From positions 1-64,000 of the forward strand of contig URQX01000001.1 in the NCBI GenBank assembly GCA_900550175.1: DNA of 64,000 nucleotides. Direction: 5' to 3'. Of this stretch, positions 24,398-33,508 are shown one piece after another (position 1 is the first letter of the stretch; the number at the start of each line of letters is the position of its first letter). The translations under genes and the position numbers were made by a program. This DNA is from an uncultured Veillonella sp. GTDB lineage: Bacteria; Bacillota; Negativicutes; Veillonellales; Veillonellaceae. A model generated the notes under the pieces. It was not told the origin of the DNA. It did no database searches and saw only the letters and a list, made by a program, of their open reading frames with translations.

Positions 24398-25999
24398 ATG
24401 GTACAGCAGCAATTACCTACGGGGTTCCGTGATGATATAGGGGCCGTAGCGGAGCGCAAGGATGATGTGAGCCAATATGTGCTCGGTCTATGTCGTAGCC
24501 GCCAATACACAAAGATCTCTACACCTCTTGTGGAGTACAAGGATGTATTTAATGGCTATGCAATGGGGCGCGGTCAGCATATGTACGAGTTCATGGATAG
24601 TTCGGACGCGTCCGTCGTAATTCGTCCTGATTTAACCATGCCAATCGGTCGTTTTTTGGCTACCACAAATATTGAATTACCTCGCACGTTCTACTATTTA
24701 GGCGATGTGTTCATGAAGAATAAAAAGCACCGCGGCGATGTAAACCAAGTAACACAAGGTGGCATCGAGATGATAGGTTATGAAGGGATTGAAGCCGAGC
24801 AAGAATGCTTTGCCATCATTAAAGAGGTAAACGAAACACAACTTGGTAATAATTTGCTATTAGAAATTGGGGATGCTCGTTTCTCTCGTGCTATTACCGA
24901 TGCGCTTGGCCTTAGTGATGAAGAAAAATCTGAGCTCCTTGATGCTTTGTTTACTAAATATTTACCTCGTTACAACGAGTTGATTTCCGATTTTAAAAAT
25001 AGTGCGTTATATCCATTCTTAACTGTATGGCCTCGCTTGTTCGGCACGGTCCGAGATATTAAGGATGAGCTCAACCAAATCATCTTGCCGGCCAGTGCGC
25101 AACGCATTTTAGACAATCTCGTAGATATGGCCAACCAAGTGGCGCAAACAGGTCAGCAGGTTCGTATCGACGTGTCTACAGAACCGCTTCAATCCTATTA
25201 CACAGGCCTCACCTTTAGAGGCTACGTGGATGGCGTATCTCAATACATCGTCAGCGGCGGCCGTTATGATGGCTTGTTATCTAGCTTTGATGGCACGCCG
25301 ATGCCGGCCGTTGGGATGGCTTTTAACATCGATGTGTTGACAGAGGTTACCTTGAATGGTGAAAGTAACAATCAAGATAATGGTAAATTACGTATTGCTC
25401 TTACAAAGGGCCGTGTCGAGAAGGATTTTATTCCTCTCTTAGAAGCTTGTGGTATCGATTGTGAGCCGTTACGAAACAAGGCGCGTAAGCTTATCATTCC
25501 ATTAGGTGATGCCATTGAAGTAATACTCGCTAAAGGCCCTGATGTAACAACATATTTGAAAAATGGTGTAGTAGACCTCGGTATTGTTGGTAGTGATGTA
25601 CTAGATGAACAAGATGATACGAGCTATGAAATGCTTGATCTACAAACTGGTAAATGTCAATTTATCTTGGCCTCTCTGGCTGGATATGATCCTAAAGAAG
25701 GGCGCCGCCAACGTATTGGTACGAAATATCCGACCATTACGAAACAGTACTTTGGAGCGCAAGATGTGGAAATCATCAAAATTGAAGGATCCGTTGAGTT
25801 AGCACCTCTCGTAGGTCTAGCGGATGCCATTGTAGATATTACAGAAACGGGCACAACATTGCGTGAAAACAACTTAGAAATCTTTGACTGGTTACAAAAA
25901 ATTTCTACTCGCTTAGTAGCTAATCCATTAGCACTAAAACAAAAGAGAAATACCATTTTTAAACTTATAGATCAGCTTTCAGAAGCCATTAATAAATAA
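24398..25999 (+). CDS. hisZG: HisZ-HisG fusion: ATP phosphoribosyltransferase with its regulatory subunit
   Basis: First enzyme of histidine synthesis as one 533-residue chain. Residues 1 to about 315 are HisZ, a class II HisRS-like domain (LPTGFRDDIGA, VIRPDLTMPIGRF, GGRYDGLLSSF). After a short Asn/Gly-rich linker, residues about 330-533 are short-form HisG (LRIALTKGR, GIVGSDVLDE, DAIVDITETGTTLREN with the PRPP loop). In most bacteria with short HisG the two are separate proteins in a hetero-octamer. The ATG at 24398 is chosen because GAAAGGA lies 10 bases ahead; in-frame ATGs exist at 24356 and 24389. Confidence 0.93.
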   Translation: MVQQQLPTGFRDDIGAVAERKDDVSQYVLGLCRSRQYTKISTPLVEYKDVFNGYAMGRGQHMYEFMDSSDASVVIRPDLTMPIGRFLATTNIELPRTFYYLGDVFMKNKKHRGDVNQVTQGGIEMIGYEGIEAEQECFAIIKEVNETQLGNNLLLEIGDARFSRAITDALGLSDEEKSELLDALFTKYLPRYNELISDFKNSALYPFLTVWPRLFGTVRDIKDELNQIILPASAQRILDNLVDMANQVAQTGQQVRIDVSTEPLQSYYTGLTFRGYVDGVSQYIVSGGRYDGLLSSFDGTPMPAVGMAFNIDVLTEVTLNGESNNQDNGKLRIALTKGRVEKDFIPLLEACGIDCEPLRNKARKLIIPLGDAIEVILAKGPDVTTYLKNGVVDLGIVGSDVLDEQDDTSYEMLDLQTGKCQFILASLAGYDPKEGRRQRIGTKYPTITKQYFGAQDVEIIKIEGSVELAPLVGLADAIVDITETGTTLRENNLEIFDWLQKISTRLVANPLALKQKRNTIFKLIDQLSEAINK

Positions 26000-26046
26000 G
26001 AGATAGAACTAATAGTGCGAATCGCATATAGGAAGAAGGACATTTG

Positions 26047-27324
26047 ATGAAAATTTATAAAGAATCATTAGATACGATGCTCAGTATCGTGCGAAATTAT
26101 ACTCAACAAACTACAGATATGGAAGTTGAACGCCGCGTGTACGATATCATCGCTGACGTTCGCGCTAATGGTGATGCGGCATTAAAGGCCTATTCTGAAA
26201 AATTCGATGGTGTGTCTATTGAAGACTTCAAGGTGCCTCAAGAGGAAATCGACGCCGCTTATGAGTCCTTATCCGATGATTTGAAAGCAGCCTTATTAAA
26301 GGCGAAGGCTAATATCACTGAGTTTCACAGCCGTGAAATTGAGCAAGGCTTTGTAGACATGGATACACCGGGCATCATCCGTGGTCAAAAGGTGATCCCA
26401 TTGGCTCGGGTTGGCCTTTACGTTCCTGGCGGTACAGCAGCATATCCTTCTACTATTATCATGACTGCGTTGCCAGCTAAAATTGCAGGCGTTAAAGAAA
26501 TCGTTATGGTTACACCTCCTCAAAAGGACGGCATCAATCCTGCTGTATTGGGTGCAGCCAAGCTTGCTGGCGTTGATGCAGTATACCAAGTAGGTGGTGC
26601 TCAAGGTGTGGCGGCTCTTGCATATGGTACTGAAAGCATTCCAAAGGTTGATAAAATCGTAGGCCCTGGCAATATTTACGTAGCCACTGCAAAACGCCAA
26701 GTATTTGGTCAAGTTGATATCGACATGATTGCAGGCCCTAGTGAAATCGGCGTTATTGCTGACGATAGTGCAAATCCAGTTCACCTCGCCGCAGATCTTT
26801 TGTCCCAAGCGGAACATGATCCTCGGGCGCGCGCTATTATGGTTACTACTAGTGAAAGCCTAGCAAATGCTGTATCCGATGAGGTAGAACGTCAATTGAA
26901 ATTGTTGCCTCGTGAAAGCATCGCTCGTCCTGCTATTGAGAATAACAGTTATATTGCCGTTATGGACAGTGTTGAAGACATGTTTACAGTCATGAACGAA
27001 GTAGCGCCAGAGCATTTAGAAATCCAGTTACCAGATCCAATGAACTATATGAGCCTCGTTCAAAATGCAGGCTCTGTATTCCTCGGTGCCTATGCATCTG
27101 AGCCATTGGGTGATTATGTAGGCGGTACAAATCACGTATTGCCTACAAGTGGCACAGCACGATTCTCCTCTCCACTTGGTGTATATGACTTCGTAAAACG
27201 TACATCCTTTACACAATTTACAAAAGAACGATTAGAAGAAGTAGCAACACACATTACTACATTAGCTCGTACAGAAGGCCTTGAAGCACATGCTCGTGCC
27301 ATCGAAGTACGCTTTGAAAAATAG
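26047..27324 (+). CDS. hisD: Histidinol dehydrogenase
   Basis: A 425-residue NAD-dependent zinc enzyme making histidine from histidinol. Signature blocks: PLARVGLYVPGGTAAYPSTIIM, DKIVGPGNIYVATAKRQVFG, the IAGPSEIGVIAD motif and EHLEIQ/GGTNHVLPTSGTARFSS. GGAAGAAGGA lies just ahead; a TTG directly before the ATG is not needed. It follows hisZG by 47 bases. Confidence 0.97.
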   Translation: MKIYKESLDTMLSIVRNYTQQTTDMEVERRVYDIIADVRANGDAALKAYSEKFDGVSIEDFKVPQEEIDAAYESLSDDLKAALLKAKANITEFHSREIEQGFVDMDTPGIIRGQKVIPLARVGLYVPGGTAAYPSTIIMTALPAKIAGVKEIVMVTPPQKDGINPAVLGAAKLAGVDAVYQVGGAQGVAALAYGTESIPKVDKIVGPGNIYVATAKRQVFGQVDIDMIAGPSEIGVIADDSANPVHLAADLLSQAEHDPRARAIMVTTSESLANAVSDEVERQLKLLPRESIARPAIENNSYIAVMDSVEDMFTVMNEVAPEHLEIQLPDPMNYMSLVQNAGSVFLGAYASEPLGDYVGGTNHVLPTSGTARFSSPLGVYDFVKRTSFTQFTKERLEEVATHITTLARTEGLEAHARAIEVRFEK

Positions 27325-27445
27325 TGTATATAAATAGATTAGTTCATATATTTGGAGTCTATATTTAAATACTGATTTAAACATAGATTGAAATAGTAAT
27401 TAGAAATATAGATTGTAACAATAGATTTGGAGCACAGAGGTCGTT

Positions 27446-28036
27446 ATGATACGCACAGGTACGGTGCAACGCACCACGCAAGAAACAGATATTACAGTAG
27501 AACTTACCCTTGATGGGGTGCAAACGAGCACCATCTCCACAGGAATTGGATTTTTTGACCACATGTTGACGCTGCTGGCGAAACATGGTCGCTTTGGCCT
27601 TGTAGTTGAGGCAAAGGGCGATACATACGTAGATGCTCACCACACCGTTGAGGACATTGGATTGGCGTTAGGTCAAGCTTTGGTGAAAGCCCTTGGCGAT
27701 AAGGCCGGCATCGAGCGTTACGGTGATGCGTGGGTTCCTATGGACGAAGCGCTAACACAAGTTGTAATCGACTTGAGCGGCCGTCCGTACCTCGTGTTCC
27801 AAGGCGAATGGAGTACTCCAGTTCTTGGGGGCAACTTTGAAACAGAGTTAGTGGAGGATTTCTTCCAAGCGTTAGCGATGAGCGGCGCTATGAATTTACA
27901 TGTGCGCAATTTATATGGTCGCAATACGCACCACATTATTGAAAGCATGTTTAAGGCTACAGGTCGTGCATTGCGCAAGGCTGTTACGATTAACCCAGAT
28001 ATTCAAGGGGTAAACTCTACAAAGGGTGTTATTTAA
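27446..28036 (+). CDS. hisB: Imidazoleglycerol-phosphate dehydratase
   Basis: A 196-residue monofunctional dehydratase. The two metal-binding histidine motifs [15 protein letters not shown] and (N)[16 protein letters not shown] are intact, as is [16 protein letters not shown]. It lacks the phosphatase domain found in enteric HisB, consistent with the separate PHP phosphatase upstream. A 121-base gap separates it from hisD. Confidence 0.97.
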   Translation: MIRTGTVQRTTQETDITVELTLDGVQTSTISTGIGFFDHMLTLLAKHGRFGLVVEAKGDTYVDAHHTVEDIGLALGQALVKALGDKAGIERYGDAWVPMDEALTQVVIDLSGRPYLVFQGEWSTPVLGGNFETELVEDFFQALAMSGAMNLHVRNLYGRNTHHIIESMFKATGRALRKAVTINPDIQGVNSTKGVI

Positions 28037-28062
28037 TACAGTCATTTAATAAAGGAGAACCT

Positions 28063-28782
28063 ATGATTTTTCCAGCTATAGATTTACAAGATGGTCGCAG
28101 CGTTCGCCTCTATAAAGGTGACTTCGCGCAGGAAACGGTTATCAATCCAGATCCAGTGGCCCAAGCAAAACAATATGAAGATGCCAAGGTAGGCGCACTC
28201 CACCTCGTCGATTTAGACGGTGCTAAGGCTGGGAAGCCTGTTAACGTAGATATTGTAAAAGCAGTGCGTCAGGCTTTCACAGGCATCCTTGAAATCGGCG
28301 GCGGCATCCGAGATAAATCGGCTGTTGATCTCTATTTAGGCTTAGGCGTAGACAGAGTTATCCTAGGTTCTGTGGCCCTTAAAAACCCTGAACTTACGAA
28401 ACAGGTTATCGCTGAATATGGTGCAGAGCGCATCGTTATCGGTGTAGACGGTAAAAATGGTAAGGTCGCTGCTGAAGGTTGGCTCGATCAATCCGATGTG
28501 CCTATGACCGATTTAATCGGCGCCATGATTGAAGGCGGGGCAAAGTACTTCATCGTTACCGATGTGGACCGCGACGGTACCATGCAGGGGGCTAACGAAG
28601 ACTTGCTCGGCGATTTGCAAAAAACATTCCCTACAGCTCGCATCGTCGCTTCTGGTGGTGTTCGTAATTTAGAAGATATTAAATCCCTTGAAGCAAAAGG
28701 CGTCATGGATAGTATCGTCGGTAAAGCGCTATATGAAGGAACGATTACATTAGAGGAAATCGCTGCGTATAACCAACGATAA
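28063..28782 (+). CDS. hisA: ProFAR isomerase
   Basis: A 239-residue TIM-barrel enzyme that opens the ribose ring of ProFAR. Catalytic aspartates are at IFPAIDLQDG (D7) and in VTDVDRDGTM; phosphate-binding loops are EIGGGIRD and ASGGVRN. AAGGAG precedes the ATG. Confidence 0.96.
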   Translation: MIFPAIDLQDGRSVRLYKGDFAQETVINPDPVAQAKQYEDAKVGALHLVDLDGAKAGKPVNVDIVKAVRQAFTGILEIGGGIRDKSAVDLYLGLGVDRVILGSVALKNPELTKQVIAEYGAERIVIGVDGKNGKVAAEGWLDQSDVPMTDLIGAMIEGGAKYFIVTDVDRDGTMQGANEDLLGDLQKTFPTARIVASGGVRNLEDIKSLEAKGVMDSIVGKALYEGTITLEEIAAYNQR

Positions 28783-28876
28783 TTATAGAAACGACAGTAT
28801 TGTGTTCGCTTTATACTATATTGTTTAGCATGATGGACGGAAATATATTGAGTAATACTCAATGGAGAGGAGATTT

Positions 28877-29635
28877 ATGTTAGCGAAACGGATCATTCCG
28901 TGCCTGGATGTAGACGATGGGCGCGTTAAAAAAGGGGTTAACTTTGTTAATCTCGTAGATGTAGGCAGTCCTGTAGATATTGCGGCGTCCTATGAACAGC
29001 AACAGGCTGACGAATTAGTATTCTTAGATATTACGGCCACTGTTGATGCACGGACTACCATGCGCGATGTGGTACAAGAGATTTCATCCCAAGTATTTAT
29101 GCCTCTCACCGTTGGTGGCGGTATTAAGAGTATCGATGATATGACGGCTTTATTGAAAGCTGGTGCCGACAAGGTATCCTTGAACTCTGCAGCCCTTGCT
29201 AATCCTGAACTCATTTCAGAAGGGGCTCAAAAGTTTGGCAATCAATGCATGGTAGTAGCCATCGATGTAAAAACAGACGAAGAAACTGGTGAATGGTATG
29301 CCTATACTCACGGTGGTCGTAACCGTACCGAGTGGAAGGCTCTTGATTGGGCCAAGGAGGCTGTATCTCGTGGGGCTGGAGAACTGCTCGTAACGAGTAT
29401 GGACAAGGACGGTACAAAATCTGGTTTTGATATTGAACTATATAAGGCAATTGAAGACGTTGTAGATGTGCCTATTATCGCCTCTAGTGGTGCAGGTACT
29501 GTGCAAGATTTTATAGATCTCTTTGAAGAAACAGGCGTGACAGGTGCCTTAGCGGCATCAATCTTCCACTTTGGGGAGATTAAAATTCCAGAACTCAAAG
29601 ATGAATTACGAGCTCAAGGCATTACTGTACGATAG
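28877..29635 (+). CDS. hisF: Imidazole glycerol phosphate synthase cyclase subunit (canonical copy)
   Basis: A 252-residue TIM-barrel cyclase. Both catalytic aspartates are present (D11 in [10 protein letters not shown] and D130 region in VVAIDVK), with K19, and the phosphate loops VGGGI and ASSGAG. The start is ATG 28877 behind GGAGAGGAG. Its partner HisH is not adjacent but lies 2.2 kb downstream, directly before a second hisF. Confidence 0.96.
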   Translation: MLAKRIIPCLDVDDGRVKKGVNFVNLVDVGSPVDIAASYEQQQADELVFLDITATVDARTTMRDVVQEISSQVFMPLTVGGGIKSIDDMTALLKAGADKVSLNSAALANPELISEGAQKFGNQCMVVAIDVKTDEETGEWYAYTHGGRNRTEWKALDWAKEAVSRGAGELLVTSMDKDGTKSGFDIELYKAIEDVVDVPIIASSGAGTVQDFIDLFEETGVTGALAASIFHFGEIKIPELKDELRAQGITVR

Positions 29636-29771
29636 AAAGTAGCTTTCATACATACGTTTTTAAATAATTACAGTATTTAAAGGTAATTGAAGACAGTACA
29701 TAAAAGGCTATGGTAACGATACTAATAAAACACTGAGTTTTAAAACGATTATTTTCATAAAGGATTAATAT

Positions 29772-30086
29772 ATGAAACCTGATTTTGAAAAGGGAAATGG
29801 CTTATTGCCAACGGTTGTACAAGATGCAGATACAAAAGATGTGCTCATGGTGGCGTGGATGAACGAAGAAAGCTTTCACAAAACACTAGAGACAAAGGAA
29901 ACGTGGTTCTGGTCGCGCTCTCGTCAGGAGCTGTGGCACAAGGGCGGTACGAGCGGCAATGTGCAACACGTGGTGAGTATGGCCCTCGATTGTGACGGCG
30001 ATACCTTGCTCATTCAAGTTAAGCCGGAAGGCCCTGCGTGTCACACGGGGCGTATAAGCTGTTTCTTTAATGATGTAGAGGCTTAG
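29772..30086 (+). CDS. hisI: Phosphoribosyl-AMP cyclohydrolase
   Basis: A 104-residue monofunctional enzyme opening the purine ring of PR-AMP. Zinc and magnesium ligands are visible in LDCDGDTLL and the C-terminal [30 protein letters not shown] blocks are intact. A separate hisE follows, so the HisIE fusion of many bacteria is absent. Confidence 0.95.
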   Translation: MKPDFEKGNGLLPTVVQDADTKDVLMVAWMNEESFHKTLETKETWFWSRSRQELWHKGGTSGNVQHVVSMALDCDGDTLLIQVKPEGPACHTGRISCFFNDVEA

Positions 30087-30181
30087 TGCTTAATAAGAAA
30101 CGCATAATGGTAATCAATAGGTTAACCACAATAGATTAGACAAAAGAGTATGTATATATTAGAGACATAACGGAGTTATAT

Positions 30182-30508
30182 ATGGCACAGCAAACATTGA
30201 ACGAATTATACGAAATTATCAAGAACCGCAAGGCACAGCCAAAGGAAGGTTCTTATACAAATTACTTATTTGATAAAGGGCTCGATAAAATCTTGAAAAA
30301 GGTAGGCGAAGAGGCTACTGAAGTTGTTATCGCTGCAAAGAACGAGGACCCTCAAGAATTGATATACGAAACGGCTGATGTATTGTATCACTTGCTAGTA
30401 TTACTAGCAGAGAAAAATATTCCTTACGAAGCCATCGAGGCAGAGCTTGCTAGTCGTGAAGGCGTAGTAAGTAAGACTACAGATCGCCCAGAAATTACGA
30501 ATTTATAA
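30182..30508 (+). CDS. hisE: Phosphoribosyl-ATP pyrophosphatase
   Basis: A 108-residue MazG-like all-helical pyrophosphohydrolase. The family blocks SYTNYLFDKGLDKILKKVGEE (with EEATE) and ETADVLYHLLVLL supply the metal-binding acidic residues. It follows hisI by 95 bases. Confidence 0.95.
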   Translation: MAQQTLNELYEIIKNRKAQPKEGSYTNYLFDKGLDKILKKVGEEATEVVIAAKNEDPQELIYETADVLYHLLVLLAEKNIPYEAIEAELASREGVVSKTTDRPEITNL

Positions 30509-30574
30509 TGAACACCGTATTGTGAGATTACATAGGTTCATATGAGTTAAGAAAATAGTTAGAAAGGATAGCTT

Positions 30575-31651
30575 ATGAAAGAGATAATTCGCACATTGAA
30601 ACCCTATATACCTGAGGAACCTGCTGCAGCGGTAAAGGAACGCCTCGGTGTGGAACGCTTGGTGCGTTTGTCAGCCAACGAAAACCCATATGGGACCTCT
30701 CCATTGGTGCGTGAGGCTATCCTTAGCTATGTAACCCATAATGATGCTAACTATTATCCTGATGGGAATGCTACCGATTTGCGCCTAAAATTAGCAGAGT
30801 ATTGGAAGGTACAACCAGAACAACTCGTTATTGGTGTAGGTCTCGATGAGGTCATTGCTATGGTTAATAAAACATTGATAAGCGCCGGCGACTCCATCGT
30901 GGTAAGCGTGCCAGCTTTCTCAGAATATGCATTGAATGGCCTTGTGGAAGGTGCTGAAATTCGCGAGGTTGAGGCCGATTTTGAAACAGGTCATTATGAT
31001 TTCTCTGCCCTTGTGAAAGCAGTGGATGAAACAACACGCCTCGTGTGGATTTGTAATCCTAACAATCCAACAGGAACCTATGAGTCTGTTGAAGATATTC
31101 GTAAATTCGTAGCTGCTGTACCTAAGGAAACATTGGTCATCATCGATGAGGCATATAGTGATTTTGTTACCGCTGTAGCAGTTCCTACAGCACGAGCGCT
31201 TTTAGATGAGTTCCCTAATGTAGCTATCATGCGTACCTTCTCCAAGGCATATGGCCTTGCTAATTATCGCGTAGGATATATGATGACACCTGTAGAGTTG
31301 GCTAATTACATGCAAACTATCCGCTTGCCGTATAATCTCAATACCTTGTCCCAAGTGGCTGCAGAAGCTGCTTTTGAGGATCAAGCATTCCTAAGAAGAA
31401 CAGTTTCTCAAAATGCAGAGGAACGGGCAAAATGGGAGAGTCTATTTGATGAATTAAACATTCACTACTATAAGAGTGAAGCGAACTTTATTTTCTTTAC
31501 TGTACCTGATGCGGAAGGCTTAGCCGATGCTTGGCTAAAAGAAGGCTATCAAGTGCGCCGTGGACAACGGGAAGGTTGGTTGAGACTTACCATTCCAATG
31601 GCTCAAGATGGAGCTGTTATGCGCGGTATATTAAAAGAATTCATGAATTAA
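30575..31651 (+). CDS. hisC: Histidinol-phosphate aminotransferase
   Basis: A 358-residue fold-type I PLP aminotransferase. Visible are LSANENPYG at the N-terminus, ICNPNNPTGT, IIDEAYSDF and the PLP-lysine block MRTFSKAYGLANYRVGY. GAAAGGATAG precedes the ATG. It is the last gene before a group of hairpins that separates it from hisH. Confidence 0.96.
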   Translation: MKEIIRTLKPYIPEEPAAAVKERLGVERLVRLSANENPYGTSPLVREAILSYVTHNDANYYPDGNATDLRLKLAEYWKVQPEQLVIGVGLDEVIAMVNKTLISAGDSIVVSVPAFSEYALNGLVEGAEIREVEADFETGHYDFSALVKAVDETTRLVWICNPNNPTGTYESVEDIRKFVAAVPKETLVIIDEAYSDFVTAVAVPTARALLDEFPNVAIMRTFSKAYGLANYRVGYMMTPVELANYMQTIRLPYNLNTLSQVAAEAAFEDQAFLRRTVSQNAEERAKWESLFDELNIHYYKSEANFIFFTVPDAEGLADAWLKEGYQVRRGQREGWLRLTIPMAQDGAVMRGILKEFMN

Positions 31652-31707
31652 TCAATATGGGATATATCATATATACTAATAATTCGCGCCTTATGATATC
31701 AAGTTTC

Positions 31708-31730
31708 ACTCTATAGAATAGAGTTTAGCT
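31708..31730 (+). terminator. Possible terminator after hisC
   Basis: ACTCTAT and ATAGAGT (7 bp, 3-base loop) are followed by TTAGCTTTT. A weak CAGGAT/ATCCTG hairpin follows at about 31748-31764. Together they suggest partial termination before hisH. Confidence 0.45.
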
Positions 31731-31798
31731 TTTACCCAATTGAATGGCAGGATTTTTTATCCTGTTTAGAGAATATATATAACGAAAACAACGTGAAT

Positions 31799-31828
31799 AA
31801 TGAGCCCTAGTGATGACTAGGGCTCATT
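31799..31828 (+). promoter_or_regulatory. Perfect 13-bp hairpin just upstream of hisH
   Basis: AATGAGCCCTAGT and ACTAGGGCTCATT flank a GATG loop and end 23 bases before the hisH start. No T-tract follows, so it is more likely an mRNA-end or processing structure than a terminator. Confidence 0.6.
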
Positions 31829-31851
31829 AAGGCTGTTGAAAGGAGTATATT

Positions 31852-32478
31852 ATGATTGCCATTATAGATTATGATGCGGGCAATACATTTAATGTCCAGA
31901 AAGCGTTGGCCTACATCGGACTTGATGCGGTGCTAACAGCAGATCCTGAGATTATATTAAATGCTGATGGTGTTCTCTTGCCAGGTGTAGGTGCCTATGC
32001 GTCGGCAGTATCCGTTCTTAAGGAACGTGGTCTCGTTGATGTCATTCATGAAGTGGTAAAACGAGAAATACCATTATTAGGTATTTGCTTGGGTATGCAG
32101 TTATTATTTGAAGAGTCCGAAGAATATGGTCCAACACCAGGCTTAGGCCTTATTCCAGGCAAGGTAAAGGAAATCCCTCGTGACCTTGGCGTCAGTGTAC
32201 CTCACATGGGTTGGAACAAAAATACAGTGCACCATCCAGACAGTGCTTTCAGCAATGTAGACGATCAATATACCTATTTCGTTCATTCCTACTATGTAGA
32301 TACTGACCCTGAGTTTATTACATCTACTGCTAACTATGGTATCGATGTACCAGGTGTTGTAGAGCGTGGTAGAGTATATGGAATGCAATTCCATCCTGAA
32401 AAAAGTGGTGTTGTAGGTTTAAACCTATTGCGTACATTTGGCAATATTACAGAAGCCTATGCAGCGGCGAAAAAATAG
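31852..32478 (+). CDS. hisH: Imidazole glycerol phosphate synthase glutaminase subunit
   Basis: A 208-residue class I glutamine amidotransferase that makes ammonia for HisF. The triad is visible: nucleophile Cys in LGICLGMQLLFE, and His and Glu in MQFHPEKSG. PHMGWN is also present. The N-terminal loop reads DYDAGNTFNV instead of the usual DYGAGNLRSV. It ends 12 bases before the second hisF, with AAAGGAG ahead of its own ATG. Confidence 0.95.
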   Translation: MIAIIDYDAGNTFNVQKALAYIGLDAVLTADPEIILNADGVLLPGVGAYASAVSVLKERGLVDVIHEVVKREIPLLGICLGMQLLFEESEEYGPTPGLGLIPGKVKEIPRDLGVSVPHMGWNKNTVHHPDSAFSNVDDQYTYFVHSYYVDTDPEFITSTANYGIDVPGVVERGRVYGMQFHPEKSGVVGLNLLRTFGNITEAYAAAKK

Positions 32479-32490
32479 GAGGGTCATCTT

Positions 32491-33261
32491 ATGTTAGCGA
32501 AACGTATTATCCCTTGCCTCAGTGTGGCAAATGGTCGTGTCCAGAATGGCGTTCAATTCCGCGATATGGTGGATGCTGGCGACCCTGTAGAATGTGCAGA
32601 ACGCTATGAAATACAAGGTGCAGACGAACTTGTATTATTAGATATAACTGCTACAACTGAAGGCCGTAAGACTTTCACTGATATAGTGCTCAATGCATCT
32701 GATAAGGTGTTTATGCCACTTACTGTAGGCGGTGGCATTACGTCCGTTGAGGATATGACGCAACTTATGAAAGCTGGTGCCGATAAGGTTTCTATCAATA
32801 CGGCGGCACTATCTAATCCATCCCTTATCACAGAAGGCGCAAAGAAATTTGGCAATCAAGGTATTGTAGTGTGTTTAGATGTAAAATATAATCCCTTTGA
32901 AAAAATGTGGTATGCTTATGGACATGGCACATCGAATGATCCGGGGGCACAATGTAAAAATGCTCTAGAATGGGCAAAAGAAGCAGTAGACCGTGGTGCA
33001 GGTGAGTTATTGGTAACGAGTATCGATAGACATGGCACGGGGCTTGGCTTTGATATTGAATTATATCAAGCCCTAGCAGAGGTTGTGGATGTACCTGTAA
33101 CCGCCTTTGGTGGTGCTGGAAATATACAGCATTTTGTGGATTTATTTACAAAGACAAATGTAACGGGAGCTCTTGTAGGTGCGTTGTTACATAACAAAGT
33201 TTTAACTATAAAAGATATCAAAAAAGCCCTTCACAAAGCAGGTATTGTAGTAAGACAATAG
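32491..33261 (+). CDS. HisF paralogue lacking key cyclase residues
   Basis: A 256-residue TIM barrel clearly homologous to HisF: start [42 protein letters not shown]. In HisF numbering the general acid/base D11 is Ser (PCLSVANG), K19 is Asn (VQNGVQF) and D176 is His (DRHGT). D130 (CLDVK), N103-T104 and the ammonia-gate residues R5, E46, K99 and E167 remain. It should still dock HisH and pass ammonia, but normal cyclase activity is doubtful. It sits directly behind hisH while the intact hisF is elsewhere in the operon. Confidence 0.85.
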   Translation: MLAKRIIPCLSVANGRVQNGVQFRDMVDAGDPVECAERYEIQGADELVLLDITATTEGRKTFTDIVLNASDKVFMPLTVGGGITSVEDMTQLMKAGADKVSINTAALSNPSLITEGAKKFGNQGIVVCLDVKYNPFEKMWYAYGHGTSNDPGAQCKNALEWAKEAVDRGAGELLVTSIDRHGTGLGFDIELYQALAEVVDVPVTAFGGAGNIQHFVDLFTKTNVTGALVGALLHNKVLTIKDIKKALHKAGIVVRQ

Positions 33262-33286
33262 ATAATTACTATCAAAATAAAACGAT

Positions 33287-33322
33287 AAAAGCATTCACTG
33301 AGTAACGGAGAATGCTTTTTGT
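33287..33322 (+). terminator. Terminator of the his region
   Basis: AAAAGCATTC pairs with GAATGCTTTT across a 13-base loop and is followed by TGTTT. Confidence 0.8.
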
Positions 33323-33508
33323 TTATGTCTTTAACTCATAATGTACATTCAAAATGAGAAATTGATAATTGACACATCTATGTTTAGATATACAATAATT
33401 ATTGTAAGTACTAAAAGTTTTGAGAGCCAATGTGGCATGGATGTGCAAAAGATTTATCAGATATTTTTATATAACACCATGTCACACAAGACAATTGGAG
33501 GTGTTTAT

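Noticed and set aside
33341..33508. N-terminal extension of CstA
   Set aside because: The extension is not membrane-like, and GGAGGTG at 33497-33503 sets the start at 33509.
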